A stretch of 64,000 bases of DNA from Clostridia bacterium (GCA_017536205.1 JAFXHX010000008.1:1-64000); one strand, 5' to 3'; counted from the first letter of the stretch, positions 1 through 9,038 are shown. Notes: generated from the sequence alone by a model not told the origin. Made by a program: numbers and translations.

Positions 1-10
1 ACTACAATAT

Positions 11-58
11 AAAAAACGCCCATTTTCAACTAAAAATAGCCAAAAATAAGCGTTTTTT
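11..58 (-). terminator. possible terminator of the tRNA-Trp gene
   Basis: A 9-bp perfect inverted repeat (AAAAAACGC at 11-19 and GCGTTTTTT at 50-58) lies just downstream of the minus-strand tRNA and would leave a T run on the minus-strand transcript. The loop is long (30 nt) and the stem is mostly A-T, so it is a weak candidate. Confidence 0.35.
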
Positions 59-64
59 GAATAT

Positions 65-139
65 TGGCAGGGGAGACGCGATTCGAACACGCAACCTACG
101 GTTTTGGAGACCGCTACTCTACCGTTGAGCCACTCCCCT
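65..139 (-). tRNA. tRNA-Trp (CCA anticodon)
   Basis: The reverse complement folds as a full cloverleaf. The 7-bp acceptor stem is AGGGGAG/CTCCCCT, with a G discriminator at 68 and an encoded CCA at 65-67. A D arm is present, the anticodon stem is GCGGT/ACCGT with loop CTCCAAA (anticodon CCA), and the T arm has the TTCGAAT loop. CCA reads UGG, so this is tryptophan. It lies alone, on the strand opposite to rnhA. Confidence 0.95.
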
Positions 140-242
140 AAGCAAGTGGTATTATATACTAAAACAAAAATTAAGTCAACAAAATTATTGCTAAAACCTT
201 AAAATGTGTTAAAAATAAATTAACCTATAAACTTTCCTTATA

Positions 243-271
243 TTGACATTTTTATTATAAAGTAATATAAT
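243..271 (+). promoter_or_regulatory. consensus sigma-A promoter for rnhA
   Basis: TTGACA at 243-248 and TATAAT at 266-271 are separated by exactly 17 bp, a perfect housekeeping match. The start site would be near 278, about 24 nt before the rnhA ATG at 302. Confidence 0.85.
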
Positions 272-301
272 TATTTTAATAATAATTAAAGGTTGAAATC
301 T

Positions 302-751
302 ATGCTTAAAAAAGTTGAACTTTATACCGACGGCGCTTGTTCTGGCAACCCCGGCGCAGGTGGTTGGTGTGCAATTTTAATATATAATGGCAAAGAAAAA
401 ATACTCTCTGGTGGCGATAATCAAACCACCAACAATAAAATGGAACTTTTATCAATAATTAAAGGGCTCGAAGCCCTTAAAGAAAAGTGTGAAGTTACCG
501 TTTATTCCGATTCGCAATACGCCGTTTCGCCGTTTATAGACGGGTATATTTCAAGTTGGATATTAACGGGTTGGCGCCTAGCAAACAAAAGCCCCGTTAA
601 AAACGTTGAACTTTGGAAGCGCCTTGTTGAACTTACCAACGCCCACAAGGTTAACTTTGTTAAAGTAAAAGGGCACGCCGATAACGTTAATAATAACCGT
701 TGCGACGAAATTGCCCGTAAAGAGATTTTAAAACTTTCAAATAACGGTTAA
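302..751 (+). CDS. rnhA: ribonuclease HI
   Basis: This cytosolic endonuclease degrades the RNA strand of RNA-DNA hybrids. The 149-residue product has the family's usual length. It shows YTDGACSGNPG near the N-terminus (first catalytic Asp), KMELL (Glu), VYSDSQ (Asp), and KGHAD followed by NRCDE near the C-terminus (flexible His and last Asp). A TTG at 293 is in frame, but ATG 302 is preferred because AAAGG at 288-292 sits 9 nt upstream and family proteins begin almost directly at this beta strand. A consensus promoter precedes it. Confidence 0.95.
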   Translation: MLKKVELYTDGACSGNPGAGGWCAILIYNGKEKILSGGDNQTTNNKMELLSIIKGLEALKEKCEVTVYSDSQYAVSPFIDGYISSWILTGWRLANKSPVKNVELWKRLVELTNAHKVNFVKVKGHADNVNNNRCDEIARKEILKLSNNG

Positions 752-780
752 AATGCATCTTTAATACATATACTTTGTAT

Positions 781-1713
781 ATGAAGGTTGTGTTAAGCGT
801 TAAATATATACTATCAGTTATTGCCGTAATTTTAATTTCGGTTTTAACGGTGTGCTTTTCCGTTTTGTACGTTAACACGTTTACAAACGGATTTTTTTAC
901 AATAATAAAAGTTTGATTTTATCAATTATAGTAATTACCGTTGCAGTTATAACGGTAATATCGCTTTCGTTTTTATGCGCTCACAATAAAACCATATATA
1001 AACTTTCAGTAATAACGCTATCGCTTATAAGTTTTGCGCTACTAGTTTTATATTTTTTAAAAACTTCTGGATTTTTAGATAAAATAGATAGCATTGAAGA
1101 TTTAAGAAACTACGTTGCGTCATTTGGCTATAACGCCCACGTTATTTTTACCATAATAAACGTTTTGCAAGTTGTAATTTTGCCTATACCGGGCTTTATT
1201 TCAATAGGAACGGGCGTTGCGCTATTCGGCCCGTTAATTGCGGGTACTTTATCGTTTATAGGAATAACCATCGGCTCGATTATAGCCTTTTTTATAGGAA
1301 GGATATTAGGCTATAAAGTGGTAAAGTGGATAGTAGGCGAAGAAACACTTAAAACTTGGCTAAATAAGGTTAAAAATAAAGATAAAATAGTTTTAACCTT
1401 TATGTTTTTATTTCCATTTTTTCCAGACGACGTTTTGTGTTTTGTAGCAGGGCTTTCAACTATGAGCGCAGGCTATTTTTTAGTTACTATTATAATTTGT
1501 AGGTTAACTTCAGCGTTTTTGTCGGCGTTTTCGCTAAACGGCAACTTAATTCCTTACACAACATGGTGGGGAATACTTATATGGGCAGTAGTTATACTTT
1601 CGGTAGTTATTTTAACCGTTTACCTTTATAAAAACGGCGATAAACTTATAAAACAAGCAAAGTCTTACATTAAAAAACGGAGAAAAAGTTTTGAGAACGA
1701 TACTTCACGTTGA
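781..1713 (+). CDS. VTT-domain (TVP38/TMEM64, DedA-like) membrane protein
   Basis: Integral membrane protein of about 310 residues. Two N-terminal helices and a third near residue 75 precede a VTT/SNARE-associated core (about residues 125-255) with the re-entrant pattern PIPGF...GTGVALFGP...GSIIAFFIGR and a later FPFFPDD...GLS segment. A last helix precedes a Lys/Arg-rich tail. The family is linked to lipid scrambling or undecaprenyl-phosphate recycling; which role applies here cannot be seen. No Shine-Dalgarno precedes ATG 781, but TATACT lies exactly 6 nt upstream of it, so a leaderless transcript is possible; TTG 775 is the alternative start. The 3' end overlaps dinB by 23 bp. Confidence 0.8.
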   Translation: MKVVLSVKYILSVIAVILISVLTVCFSVLYVNTFTNGFFYNNKSLILSIIVITVAVITVISLSFLCAHNKTIYKLSVITLSLISFALLVLYFLKTSGFLDKIDSIEDLRNYVASFGYNAHVIFTIINVLQVVILPIPGFISIGTGVALFGPLIAGTLSFIGITIGSIIAFFIGRILGYKVVKWIVGEETLKTWLNKVKNKDKIVLTFMFLFPFFPDDVLCFVAGLSTMSAGYFLVTIIICRLTSAFLSAFSLNGNLIPYTTWWGILIWAVVILSVVILTVYLYKNGDKLIKQAKSYIKKRRKSFENDTSR

Positions 1714-2920
1714 CCTTAATAATTTTTACGCTAGCGTAGAAATGATTTTAAACCCCGAACTTAAAAATAAGTTCGTGGGCGTTTGTGGTAACGTTGAAAA
1801 TAGGCACGGCATAATACTTGCAAAATCAGAAAACGCTAAAAAAATGGGTGTAAAAACGGGTATGACCATACGTGAAGCCCAAAAACTTTGCCCCGATATC
1901 GTATTCGTTGAAGCCAAGCACGATAAATATTTGGCGTACTCTAAACTAGTTAGAAACGTATACCGTGATTATACTGATAAAATAGAATCGTTCGGTATAG
2001 ACGAGTGTTGGCTTGACGTTACCGAATCGAATAAACTTTTAGGTAGTGGCGAGTTTATTGCAAACGAAATAAGGCGTAGAGTTAAAAGCGAACTAGGTTT
2101 AACCGTTTCAGTTGGAGTTAGTTTTAACAAAGTGTTTGCAAAACTTGGTTCTGATATGAAAAAGCCGGACGGAACAACGGTAATAACCGAAAATAACTTT
2201 AAGCAAAAAGTTTGGCCACTTGCCGTTCAAGACCTTTTGTTCGTTGGTAGGTCAACGGCGCAAAAACTTCGTAAAATAAATATAACTACCGTTGGCGATT
2301 TGGCAAACGCAAGCCCCGAATATTTAAAATCGCATTTTGGAAAGTGGGGATTAACTCTTTACGAATACGCTAACGGAAAAGATAATAGCCCCGTTTTAAA
2401 AGACGACGAAAGCGACGAAGTTAAGTCGGTTGGCAACTCAATAACGTGCTATCGCGACCTTGTTTGCGATGAAGACGTTAAAATACTTTTAACGGTGCTA
2501 GCAGAAAGCGTTTCTTCTAGGCTTATAGCATCGGTAAACAAAAAGGCAACCACGCTTACCTTATACGTTCGCGATGAAGACTTATATTCCGTTACCCGTC
2601 AAGGTAAACTCAAAGTGCCTAGCGACCTTCCAGAAGATTTTAAAGATTTTGCCTTTGAATTGTTTAAAAAGAACTTTAATTTTCAAAAGGGAATAAGAAC
2701 GGTAGGTATATCGGTTTCGGGTTTTTTAGACGGAGCAGAACAACTTTCGATTGAAAGTGGTGGATACGAGAAAAAGGCCAAACTTAACGATACAATATCA
2801 AAAATTAAAAACAAGTTCGGCAGTAAAAGCGTTGTAAAGGGAATAGTTTTAAAGGACAAGCGCTTTTTGCGTGAAAACCCCGAAGAAGAACACGTTATTC
2901 ACCCCGAAGGACACATTTAA
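1691..2920 (+). CDS. dinB: DNA polymerase IV (Y-family translesion polymerase)
   Basis: Error-prone lesion-bypass polymerase of 409 residues. The N-terminus carries DLNNFYASVE (catalytic Asp and aromatic steric gate), and SFGIDECWLDVT around residue 100 matches the second acidic cluster (family SxDE). A helix-hairpin-helix region (FVGRSTAQKLRKI) and a little-finger domain follow. EQLSIE near residue 350 could be a clamp-binding peptide, though not a canonical one. It starts with TTG at 1691, where family proteins start (MRTILHVD); GGAGA at 1679-1683 is its ribosome site. The gene overlaps the VTT protein, so the two are probably translated from one message. Confidence 0.9.
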   Translation: MRTILHVDLNNFYASVEMILNPELKNKFVGVCGNVENRHGIILAKSENAKKMGVKTGMTIREAQKLCPDIVFVEAKHDKYLAYSKLVRNVYRDYTDKIESFGIDECWLDVTESNKLLGSGEFIANEIRRRVKSELGLTVSVGVSFNKVFAKLGSDMKKPDGTTVITENNFKQKVWPLAVQDLLFVGRSTAQKLRKINITTVGDLANASPEYLKSHFGKWGLTLYEYANGKDNSPVLKDDESDEVKSVGNSITCYRDLVCDEDVKILLTVLAESVSSRLIASVNKKATTLTLYVRDEDLYSVTRQGKLKVPSDLPEDFKDFAFELFKKNFNFQKGIRTVGISVSGFLDGAEQLSIESGGYEKKAKLNDTISKIKNKFGSKSVVKGIVLKDKRFLRENPEEEHVIHPEGHI

Positions 2921-2933
2921 TTTTAAAAAACAG

Positions 2934-2962
2934 TTGATTATAATAATAAACTGTGTTACAAT
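2934..2962 (+). promoter_or_regulatory. promoter for galT with a dyad at the start site
   Basis: TTGATT (2934-2939), 17 bp, TACAAT (2957-2962). The start site falls near 2969, which rules out the in-frame start at 2953. The inverted repeat AGCGTT/AACGCT (2966-2971 and 2977-2982, 5-nt loop) spans the predicted start site and may be an operator or a short leader hairpin. Confidence 0.6.
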
Positions 2963-2997
2963 TTAAGCGTTTAAAGAACGCTATTTGGAGATTTGCG

Positions 2998-4550
2998 ATG
3001 ATAGACGGAAAATTACTTACTGAAAAATTGATTGTTTACGCTCAAGAGTTTTTAGGTCTTAACGATTTAGACGTTATCTACACTAAAAACCTAATTCTTG
3101 GTCAGTTAAAACTTAACGCGCCATCAAAAACTTCGCTTACCGAAGCAGAAAAGAAAGAAATTGCGTCGCTTGCCGTTCCCGATACTTTAATTGAAGAACT
3201 TATGGCTTACGCAACCGAAAACAACCTTGCTTCTAACGAAATAGAAGCAGACCTTTTCGCTAACTACATATTCGGTATTTTAACGCCAAAGCCAAGCGAA
3301 GTAAACGGAGCGTTTATGTCGCTTAAAGAAAAACTCGGCCCACAACAAGCGTGCGATTATCTTTATAATTTAAGCATTAAAAACTACTACATAAGAAAAA
3401 CTGCTATTGATAGAAACATTAAGTGGGACGCTAACGATTTAGATATTCCACTTGAAATTACCATCAATTTAAGTAAGCCCGAAAAGAGTAATAAAGACGT
3501 TGCTAAACTTTTAACTCAACCCCAAGGCGAAAAATACCCAGCGTGCCCCCTTTGTAAAGAAAACGAAGGTTATTACGGTACCTTAACTCACCCTGCAAGA
3601 AGTAATATTAGAACTATATCTTTAACGCTTGGTGGTGAAGAGTGGGGTATGCAATACTCGCCGTACCTTTACTTTGACGAGCACTGCATTTTATTCAGTA
3701 AAAAACACACGCCTATGAAAATAGACGGTAAAACGGTTGAAAGACTTTTTGATTTTATCGAAATGTTCCCAGACTATTTTATAGGCTCTAACGCAGACCT
3801 TCCTATCGTTGGTGGCTCAATTCTTAACCACGAACACTATCAAGGTGGTAAGCACCTTATGCCACTTCAAAAGTGCAAGGCTTTTGAAAAGTATAAATGC
3901 GATAAATATCCCGACACTACCGTTGAAGTGGTTGACTTTTATAACTCCGTAGTAAGGGTGTGTGGCTTTAATAGAAGTACCGTTCAAGCGCTTGCAACAG
4001 AAATTATTAGTGCTTGGAAAGGGTATACCGACGAAAGCGTTGGTATCATTGCAGATGAAAACGGTGTTAAACATAACACAGTAACGCCTATTGCAAGGTT
4101 TTAAAAGATAAGAGATATTGCATTGAACTTATTCTTCGCAACAACTCTACAACCGAAACTTATCCCGACGGTGTGTTCCACGCTCACCCCGAATATCACA
4201 ATATTAAAAAAGAAGGCATAGGTCTTATAGAAGCAATGGGCTTATACATACTTCCTGCTAGACTTAAACGTCAATTTGGTCAAATTGCCGAAATACTTGC
4301 AAAAAAGGTTGAATATAACCCCGCAGAACTTGCCGAGCCTACAAACGACTTACACGTTCACAGAGATATGATTGCTAAACTAATGGCTAAATATCCCCGT
4401 ATTAAAGACGTTAACAAAGCTAGCGCCGTTATAACCGATTACGTTAACGACGTATGCGCACACATTTTATATAACACTTCGGTGTTTGAAAAGAATAGCA
4501 AGGGAATACTTGCGTTTAACAAGTTCTTAGCAACTTGCAACATTAAATAA
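2998..4550 (+). pseudogene. galT: class II galactose-1-phosphate uridylyltransferase, frame-shifted
   Basis: Two abutting frames encode one GalT of the Firmicutes class II type (UDP-glucose plus galactose-1-phosphate to UDP-galactose plus glucose-1-phosphate). The first (2998-4104) holds the N-terminal domain, a CPLC motif and the active-site-like NHEHYQGG, and stops at TAA 4102-4104. The sequence continues in the frame beginning at TTA 4101 (KDKRYCIELILRNN, then FHAHPEYHNIKKEGIGLIEAMGL) to the stop at 4548-4550. The break lies in TTTTAAAAG (4099-4107). One extra base, or the loss of two, would join the frames. No good slippery heptamer with a downstream structure is evident, so a real mutation or an assembly error is likelier than programmed shifting. 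Start chosen at ATG 2998, with TTGGAGA upstream and the promoter just before it. Confidence 0.85.
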
Positions 4551-4561
4551 GGAGAATTATT

Positions 4562-5323
4562 ATGATTAGACTTGACGGAAAAGTAGTAATTATAACGGGT
4601 GGCGGTCGTGGTATAGGCTTTGGCCTTTCAACTGCGTTTGTAAAAGCAGGTGCTAAACTCGTTATTACGGGTAGAACTGAATCTACATTATTATCGGCTA
4701 AAGAAAAACTTGAAAAAGAATACGGTGCAGAAGTATTAACCGTTACTGCAGACGGCGCCGATGAAAAAGCAATACAAAACGTTATTGATAAAACGGTTGA
4801 AAAGTTCGGCAGAATTGACGCCGTTGTTAACAACGCGCAAGCATCGGCTTCTGGTAAAATGCTTATTCAACATACTAAAGAAGATATAGACCTTGCTATT
4901 AACTCTGGAATATACGCAACTTTCTTCTATATGCAAAAAGCTTATCCTTACCTTAAAGAAAGCAAAGGCGCAGTTGTAAACTTTGCTTCAGGCGCAGGCT
5001 TATTTGGAAGAATTGCTCAATCTTCTTACGCTGCTGCTAAAGAAGGTATTCGTGGACTATCTAGGGTAGCGGCAACCGAATGGGCACCCGATGGAATTAG
5101 GGTAAACGTAATTTGCCCACTTGCAATGACCGAAGGTTTACAAAAGTTTAAAGAAGAATATCCAGAACGCTATGAACAAACTATTAAAGCAGTTCCTATG
5201 GGCAAGTTTGCAGACCCTGAACAAGACGTTGGTGGTCTTTGCGTGTTCTTATGTTCAGACCTTTCTTCGTATATTACCGGCGAAACCATTACTTTACAAG
5301 GTGGTAGCGGTTTAAGACCTTAA
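4562..5323 (+). CDS. short-chain dehydrogenase/reductase (FabG-like)
   Basis: Rossmann-fold oxidoreductase of 253 residues, the usual SDR length. TGGGRGIG (about residues 12-19) binds the dinucleotide, NNAQ stands for the NNAG motif, SGAG carries the catalytic Ser, and SYAAAKEG is YxxxK. The Arg in TGRTES after beta-2 suggests NADP(H). The C-terminus (ITGETITLQGGSGL) is typical of FabG and dienoyl-CoA reductase relatives. AAGGAG precedes ATG 4562, 11 bp after galT, so the two are probably co-transcribed. The substrate cannot be read from sequence. Confidence 0.8.
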   Translation: MIRLDGKVVIITGGGRGIGFGLSTAFVKAGAKLVITGRTESTLLSAKEKLEKEYGAEVLTVTADGADEKAIQNVIDKTVEKFGRIDAVVNNAQASASGKMLIQHTKEDIDLAINSGIYATFFYMQKAYPYLKESKGAVVNFASGAGLFGRIAQSSYAAAKEGIRGLSRVAATEWAPDGIRVNVICPLAMTEGLQKFKEEYPERYEQTIKAVPMGKFADPEQDVGGLCVFLCSDLSSYITGETITLQGGSGLRP

Positions 5324-5324
5324 C

Positions 5325-5353
5325 AAAAAAAGCAGTTTTAAACTGCTTTTTTT
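5325..5353 (+). terminator. intrinsic terminator after the SDR gene
   Basis: GCAGTT/AACTGC with a 3-nt loop, extended by A7 upstream and T7 downstream, directly after the SDR stop codon. Confidence 0.85.
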
Positions 5354-5403
5354 ATTTTGAAAAACTCTATTATTATTTTATAATAATAATTTTCAAAAAA
5401 TCG

Positions 5404-5432
5404 TTGATTTTTGCGTTTTCTTATTGTATAAT
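5404..5432 (+). promoter_or_regulatory. promoter of the decarboxylase operon
   Basis: TTGATT (5404-5409), 17 bp, TATAAT (5427-5432). The next start codon with a good ribosome site is ATG 5461, about 22 nt after the predicted start site. Confidence 0.75.
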
Positions 5433-5460
5433 TATATAGAATTATAAAATGGAGGATTTT

Positions 5461-6831
5461 ATGAATAAAATCGATTTATTAAACTCTCGTAAAGCGGAAG
5501 TTTTAGCAAAATCGGCAGACGTTAGAAAGAAAATTGCTGAAATCGTTGACGAAAGCAGTTTTGTTGAACTCAACACGTTTAGTTTTGCTAGTAACGAGTT
5601 TTACGGTGAAGATGAAAACGGTTTAGGCGTTGTTACGGGTTATGCAACCGTTAACGGTTATCCCGTTTACGTAATTGCTCAAAACCCCCAAGTTTGCTAC
5701 GGTGGTTTAAGCGTTGCAAATTGTCAAAAAATTAGTGCTTGCCTTGAAAAAGCGCTCCAAAACGAAACGGCAGTTATTTACCTTTTAGAAAGTCAAGGTA
5801 TTCAACTTGGTGAAGGCGTTGCAGTTTTAGAAAGTTTTTCAAACGTTTTAAGGCTTTCAATGGAACTTAAAGGTAACGCTCCTCAATTTGCAGTTGCTAC
5901 CGGTAACGTTTTAGGTCACGCTTCGCTTTTATTTGCTAATGCAGATTACGCTTACTTATTAGGCGCTTCTAACGTTTCATATTCAAGCCCTGCAGTTCTT
6001 GTAGCAAGCAAAAACGGCGCTAGCCAAGAGGCAATTTCTGGCGCAAAATCTAAAAACGGCGTTTCTACTTTTGCTGTTAAAGAACTTGCTGAAGTTAAGG
6101 CTGGTATTTTAAAAGCGCTTGACGTTATGCCTATTTTCTCTGGCTACGTTACCGATTGTAACGACGACCTTAATAAGTCAACTCCCGCACTCAACGCTAA
6201 AGTTGACGCTGCTAGTTTAATTAGCGCAACGTTCGACGCTAACACGGCAGTAGAACTTAATGCAAATCGCGCTAGCGAAGTTAAAACGCTGGTTGGTAGA
6301 GTTGGTGGTTATGCAGTTGGTGCTATCGTTATGGATGGTGGCGAAGATGGCGTTGAACTTAACCTTGATAACGTTTTAAAAATTAACGACTTTGTTGATT
6401 TTGCAAGCGATAATGGTTTCCCCGTTCTTGCATTTATTAACGTTAAAGGCATTAAACAAGATGCAGACGTTGCAAGTTCACCCGTTTTATCAGAAACATT
6501 AAAAATGCTTAAAAACCTTTCAAGCCTTAAACGCATTAACGTAATTTACGGTAAGGCAATCGGCTTTGGTTATACTGCATTTGCATCTAAATCATTCGGT
6601 ACCGACTATACTTTTGCTTTTGCCAACGCTAAAATCTCACTTATGGACGGCGATGCAGGCGTTATGGCTTCATTTGGTACTGTAAGTAGCGAAGAAGTTG
6701 AAAATCTTAAAGAAAAATATCTTGAAAGTCAAGATGCGTTCAATTCAGCAAAAATCGGTTGTGTTGATAACGTTATCGAACCAGAGTTTGTTCGTCAATA
6801 CGTAATCTCGGCACTTCAAATGATTATGTAA
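5461..6831 (+). CDS. divergent biotin-dependent acyl-CoA carboxyltransferase-like protein
   Basis: A crotonase-fold, two-domain protein of 456 residues, shorter than the roughly 510 usual for PccB or methylmalonyl-CoA decarboxylase alpha. Overall order matches the family: GVVTGYATVNG near 55-66, an N-terminal core, then a C-terminal core with FPVLAFINVKG and YGKAIGFGYTAFASK. The three conserved Gly-Gly oxyanion-hole motifs are altered: SGG is S111-Q-G113, AGG is L151-G-H153, YGG is I367-G-F369. Activity is therefore uncertain; it could be a family with another substrate or a structural subunit. GGAGG 5451-5455 lies 5 nt before ATG 5461, so the in-frame ATG 5449 is not used. First gene of the OadG-BCCP-OadB-OadA operon. 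Confidence 0.75.
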   Translation: MNKIDLLNSRKAEVLAKSADVRKKIAEIVDESSFVELNTFSFASNEFYGEDENGLGVVTGYATVNGYPVYVIAQNPQVCYGGLSVANCQKISACLEKALQNETAVIYLLESQGIQLGEGVAVLESFSNVLRLSMELKGNAPQFAVATGNVLGHASLLFANADYAYLLGASNVSYSSPAVLVASKNGASQEAISGAKSKNGVSTFAVKELAEVKAGILKALDVMPIFSGYVTDCNDDLNKSTPALNAKVDAASLISATFDANTAVELNANRASEVKTLVGRVGGYAVGAIVMDGGEDGVELNLDNVLKINDFVDFASDNGFPVLAFINVKGIKQDADVASSPVLSETLKMLKNLSSLKRINVIYGKAIGFGYTAFASKSFGTDYTFAFANAKISLMDGDAGVMASFGTVSSEEVENLKEKYLESQDAFNSAKIGCVDNVIEPEFVRQYVISALQMIM

Positions 6832-6841
6832 GAGGTGCGGT

Positions 6842-7138
6842 ATGGATACACCTTTAGGAAACGGCTTATTCGTTTTCATTCTTGGCATACTCGTGGTGTT
6901 TTTAGGAATGATAATTATCGTATTATCGGTTACTCTTTTTGGTAAAGTTCTTAACAAAAAAGAAAATCCTAAAAAAGAGGCTAAAATTGAAGTTAAAACC
7001 GTAGAGCCCGTTCAAGAAGTTCAAAACGAAGTTCCCGCACACGTTAAAGCGGCAATAGTTGCAGCAATTTCTGCATACTATTTTGGCACGAAGTCAAAAC
7101 CATGCGACTTCATAGTAAAATCAATTAAAAGATATTAA
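6842..7138 (+). CDS. OadG-family small membrane subunit of the sodium-pump decarboxylase
   Basis: 98 residues with one transmembrane helix (about 9-33), a charged Lys/Glu/Pro/Val-rich linker, and a short C-terminal helix (VPAHVKAAIVAAISAYY), the layout of OadG/MmdD. In known pumps the subunit anchors the carboxyltransferase and biotin carrier to the beta subunit. Ribosome site AGAGGTG before ATG 6842, 10 bp after the preceding stop and 11 bp before the carrier gene. Confidence 0.8.
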   Translation: MDTPLGNGLFVFILGILVVFLGMIIIVLSVTLFGKVLNKKENPKKEAKIEVKTVEPVQEVQNEVPAHVKAAIVAAISAYYFGTKSKPCDFIVKSIKRY

Positions 7139-7149
7139 GGAGAAAAACT

Positions 7150-7524
7150 ATGCGTAAGTTTTTAGTAACAATAGAAGGAATACAATACGAAGTAGGCGTT
7201 GAAGAAATCGGCGCATCGGGTGAAGTTGCTCCCGTTGTAACTGCTGCAGCACCCGTGGCTGCTCCCGTAGCACCCGCACCCAAGGCTGCACCTAAAGCTG
7301 CAGGCCCCGTTAACGGCACTAAATTAGAAGCACCAATGCCTGGTATGATTAAAGGCTTTAAAGTTCAAGAAGGTGCAACCGTAAAAAAAGGTGACGTTGT
7401 TCTTATACTTGAAGCAATGAAAATGGATAACGATATTAACGCTCCTTGTGATGGTGTTGTTTCGTTTAAAACGCAAGTTGGTGCAAACGTTAACACCGGC
7501 GACGTAATGGCAGTTATAGGCTAA
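7150..7524 (+). CDS. biotin carboxyl carrier protein
   Basis: 124 residues. A short N-terminal beta region is followed by an Ala/Pro-rich flexible linker (about 25-53) and a biotinyl domain (about 58-124) with the attachment motif EAMKMD, lysine 91. It carries CO2 from the soluble carboxyltransferase to the membrane beta subunit. AAGGAG precedes ATG 7150. A separate carrier fits with the OadA encoded downstream, which lacks a fused biotin domain. Confidence 0.92.
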   Translation: MRKFLVTIEGIQYEVGVEEIGASGEVAPVVTAAAPVAAPVAPAPKAAPKAAGPVNGTKLEAPMPGMIKGFKVQEGATVKKGDVVLILEAMKMDNDINAPCDGVVSFKTQVGANVNTGDVMAVIG

Positions 7525-7536
7525 TAAGGAGTTAAT

Positions 7537-9024
7537 ATGAGTTTATATTCACTTGGAGCAGGTTTCTGGGAAGAAGTGAGTGTAGCACTTACAAATCTTT
7601 GGCAAAGTACCGGTATTTACACGCTCTTTGACGGGCAGGGAACGGCTACTTGGCAAAATATAGTAATGGTGCTCATCTCTTTCGTGCTAGTATATCTTGC
7701 CGTAGTAAAGAAGTTTGAACCACTTCTATTACTTCCTATAGCGTTTGGTATGTTTATAGTTAACGTTCCCGGCGCATATAGAATACTTTTTGGTGACAAA
7801 GGTTATATAATTACCGACGCGTTAACCAAACAAGAGATTTTTCGTGGTTCAGATAAGGAAATAGAACAGATTTTGGGTATAACGCTTGACGAACTTAAAG
7901 TTCTTGCAACTAGTGGTAATTGGAAAGAACTTTATAATATTTCAAGTTTAGAAACGTTTAGCGACTATGTTAACGCTTATTTATTCCATCACGCAGATAG
8001 TGTTTCTATTCGTGAAATTGCATACAGTATTAGTGATACTGCCGTTATCGAGCAAATTGGTAAAACAGGCTTAGCAATTTCAACCGAGCAAGTAATAGGT
8101 AACTACGGTTTATTCTATTACATTTATAAAGGCGTTGACTGGGTAATTTTCCCACCGATTATTTTCCTTGGTATCGGTGCGATGACAGACTTTGGTCCGC
8201 TTATTGCAAACCCCAAGAGTATGCTTATAGGTGCTGCCGCTCAACTTGGTATTTTTATTACTTACCTTGGCGCAAGTCTTTTAGGTTTTACTTCATTAGA
8301 AGCGGGTGCAATCGCTATTATCGGTGGTGCAGACGGTCCTACGGCAATTTACGTTACCAAAAAACTTGCCGACCATTTACTTCCTGCAATAGCAATAGCA
8401 GCATATTCGTATATGGCGCTTATTCCTATGATTCAAAAGCCCATAATGCGTTTATTTACTACTGAAAAAGAACGTAAAATTAAAATGAAACAACTTCGCC
8501 GTGTTTCTAAGGTGGAAAAAGTTATATTCCCCATTTTAGTTACGCTAGTTGTTGGTTTAATTCTTCCAGACGCTATTCCGCTTCTCGGTATGCTTATGTT
8601 TGGTAACCTTATGAAAGAATCGGGCGTTACCGAAAGGCTTGTAAATACGGCGTCGAACGGTTTAATGAACACCGTAACTATTTTCCTTGGCTTAATGGTA
8701 GGCTCAAAGGCAGTTGGTTCGATATTCTTATCGCTCGACACTATCAAGATTATAGCGCTTGGTTTAGCAGCGTTCTGCATGGGTACTATCGGTGGTTTGT
8801 TAGTTGCAAAACTTATGAACAAACTTTCTGGTGGCAATACTATCAACCCACTTATCGGTTCTGCAGGCGTTTCTGCCGTACCTATGGCGGCTCGTATTTC
8901 GCAAGACGTGGGTAGAGAAGCAGACCCCAATAACCATTTACTTATGCACGCAATGGGTCCCAACGTTGCAGGTGTTATCGGCTCGGCAATAGCAGCCGGC
9001 GTATTACTTGCAATGTGCGGTTAA
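7537..9024 (+). CDS. oadB: sodium-translocating decarboxylase beta subunit with an inserted domain
   Basis: Polytopic membrane protein that decarboxylates carboxybiotin and exports Na+. Family signatures are GIGAMTDFGPLIANPK (about 222-237), IIGGADGPTAIYV (about 262-274, including the Na+-binding Asp) and the C-terminal HAMGPNVAGVIGSA. At 495 residues it is longer than the 370-430 I expect. The extra length is mostly a soluble-looking stretch at about residues 80-190, between the first helices and GLFYYIYKGV, rich in Glu, Ile and Ser and without membrane segments. AAGGAG precedes ATG 7537. The inserted region has no function I recognise. Confidence 0.9.
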   Translation: MSLYSLGAGFWEEVSVALTNLWQSTGIYTLFDGQGTATWQNIVMVLISFVLVYLAVVKKFEPLLLLPIAFGMFIVNVPGAYRILFGDKGYIITDALTKQEIFRGSDKEIEQILGITLDELKVLATSGNWKELYNISSLETFSDYVNAYLFHHADSVSIREIAYSISDTAVIEQIGKTGLAISTEQVIGNYGLFYYIYKGVDWVIFPPIIFLGIGAMTDFGPLIANPKSMLIGAAAQLGIFITYLGASLLGFTSLEAGAIAIIGGADGPTAIYVTKKLADHLLPAIAIAAYSYMALIPMIQKPIMRLFTTEKERKIKMKQLRRVSKVEKVIFPILVTLVVGLILPDAIPLLGMLMFGNLMKESGVTERLVNTASNGLMNTVTIFLGLMVGSKAVGSIFLSLDTIKIIALGLAAFCMGTIGGLLVAKLMNKLSGGNTINPLIGSAGVSAVPMAARISQDVGREADPNNHLLMHAMGPNVAGVIGSAIAAGVLLAMCG

Positions 9025-9038
9025 TTTAGGAGAAAAAT

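Noticed and set aside
4095..4110. Programmed -1 frameshifting in galT
   Set aside because: The in-frame heptamers around 4095-4104 do not fit X-XXY-YYZ, and no strong downstream hairpin or pseudoknot is visible. GalT is not known to use recoding. A mutation or sequence error is simpler.
5449..5460. An earlier start for the carboxyltransferase-like gene at ATG 5449
   Set aside because: The GGAGG within this stretch is the ribosome site for ATG 5461, and nothing suitable lies before 5449.
8433..8963. A 176-codon minus-strand frame inside oadB
   Set aside because: Antiparallel to a conserved gene and explained by its codon pattern; no start signals.
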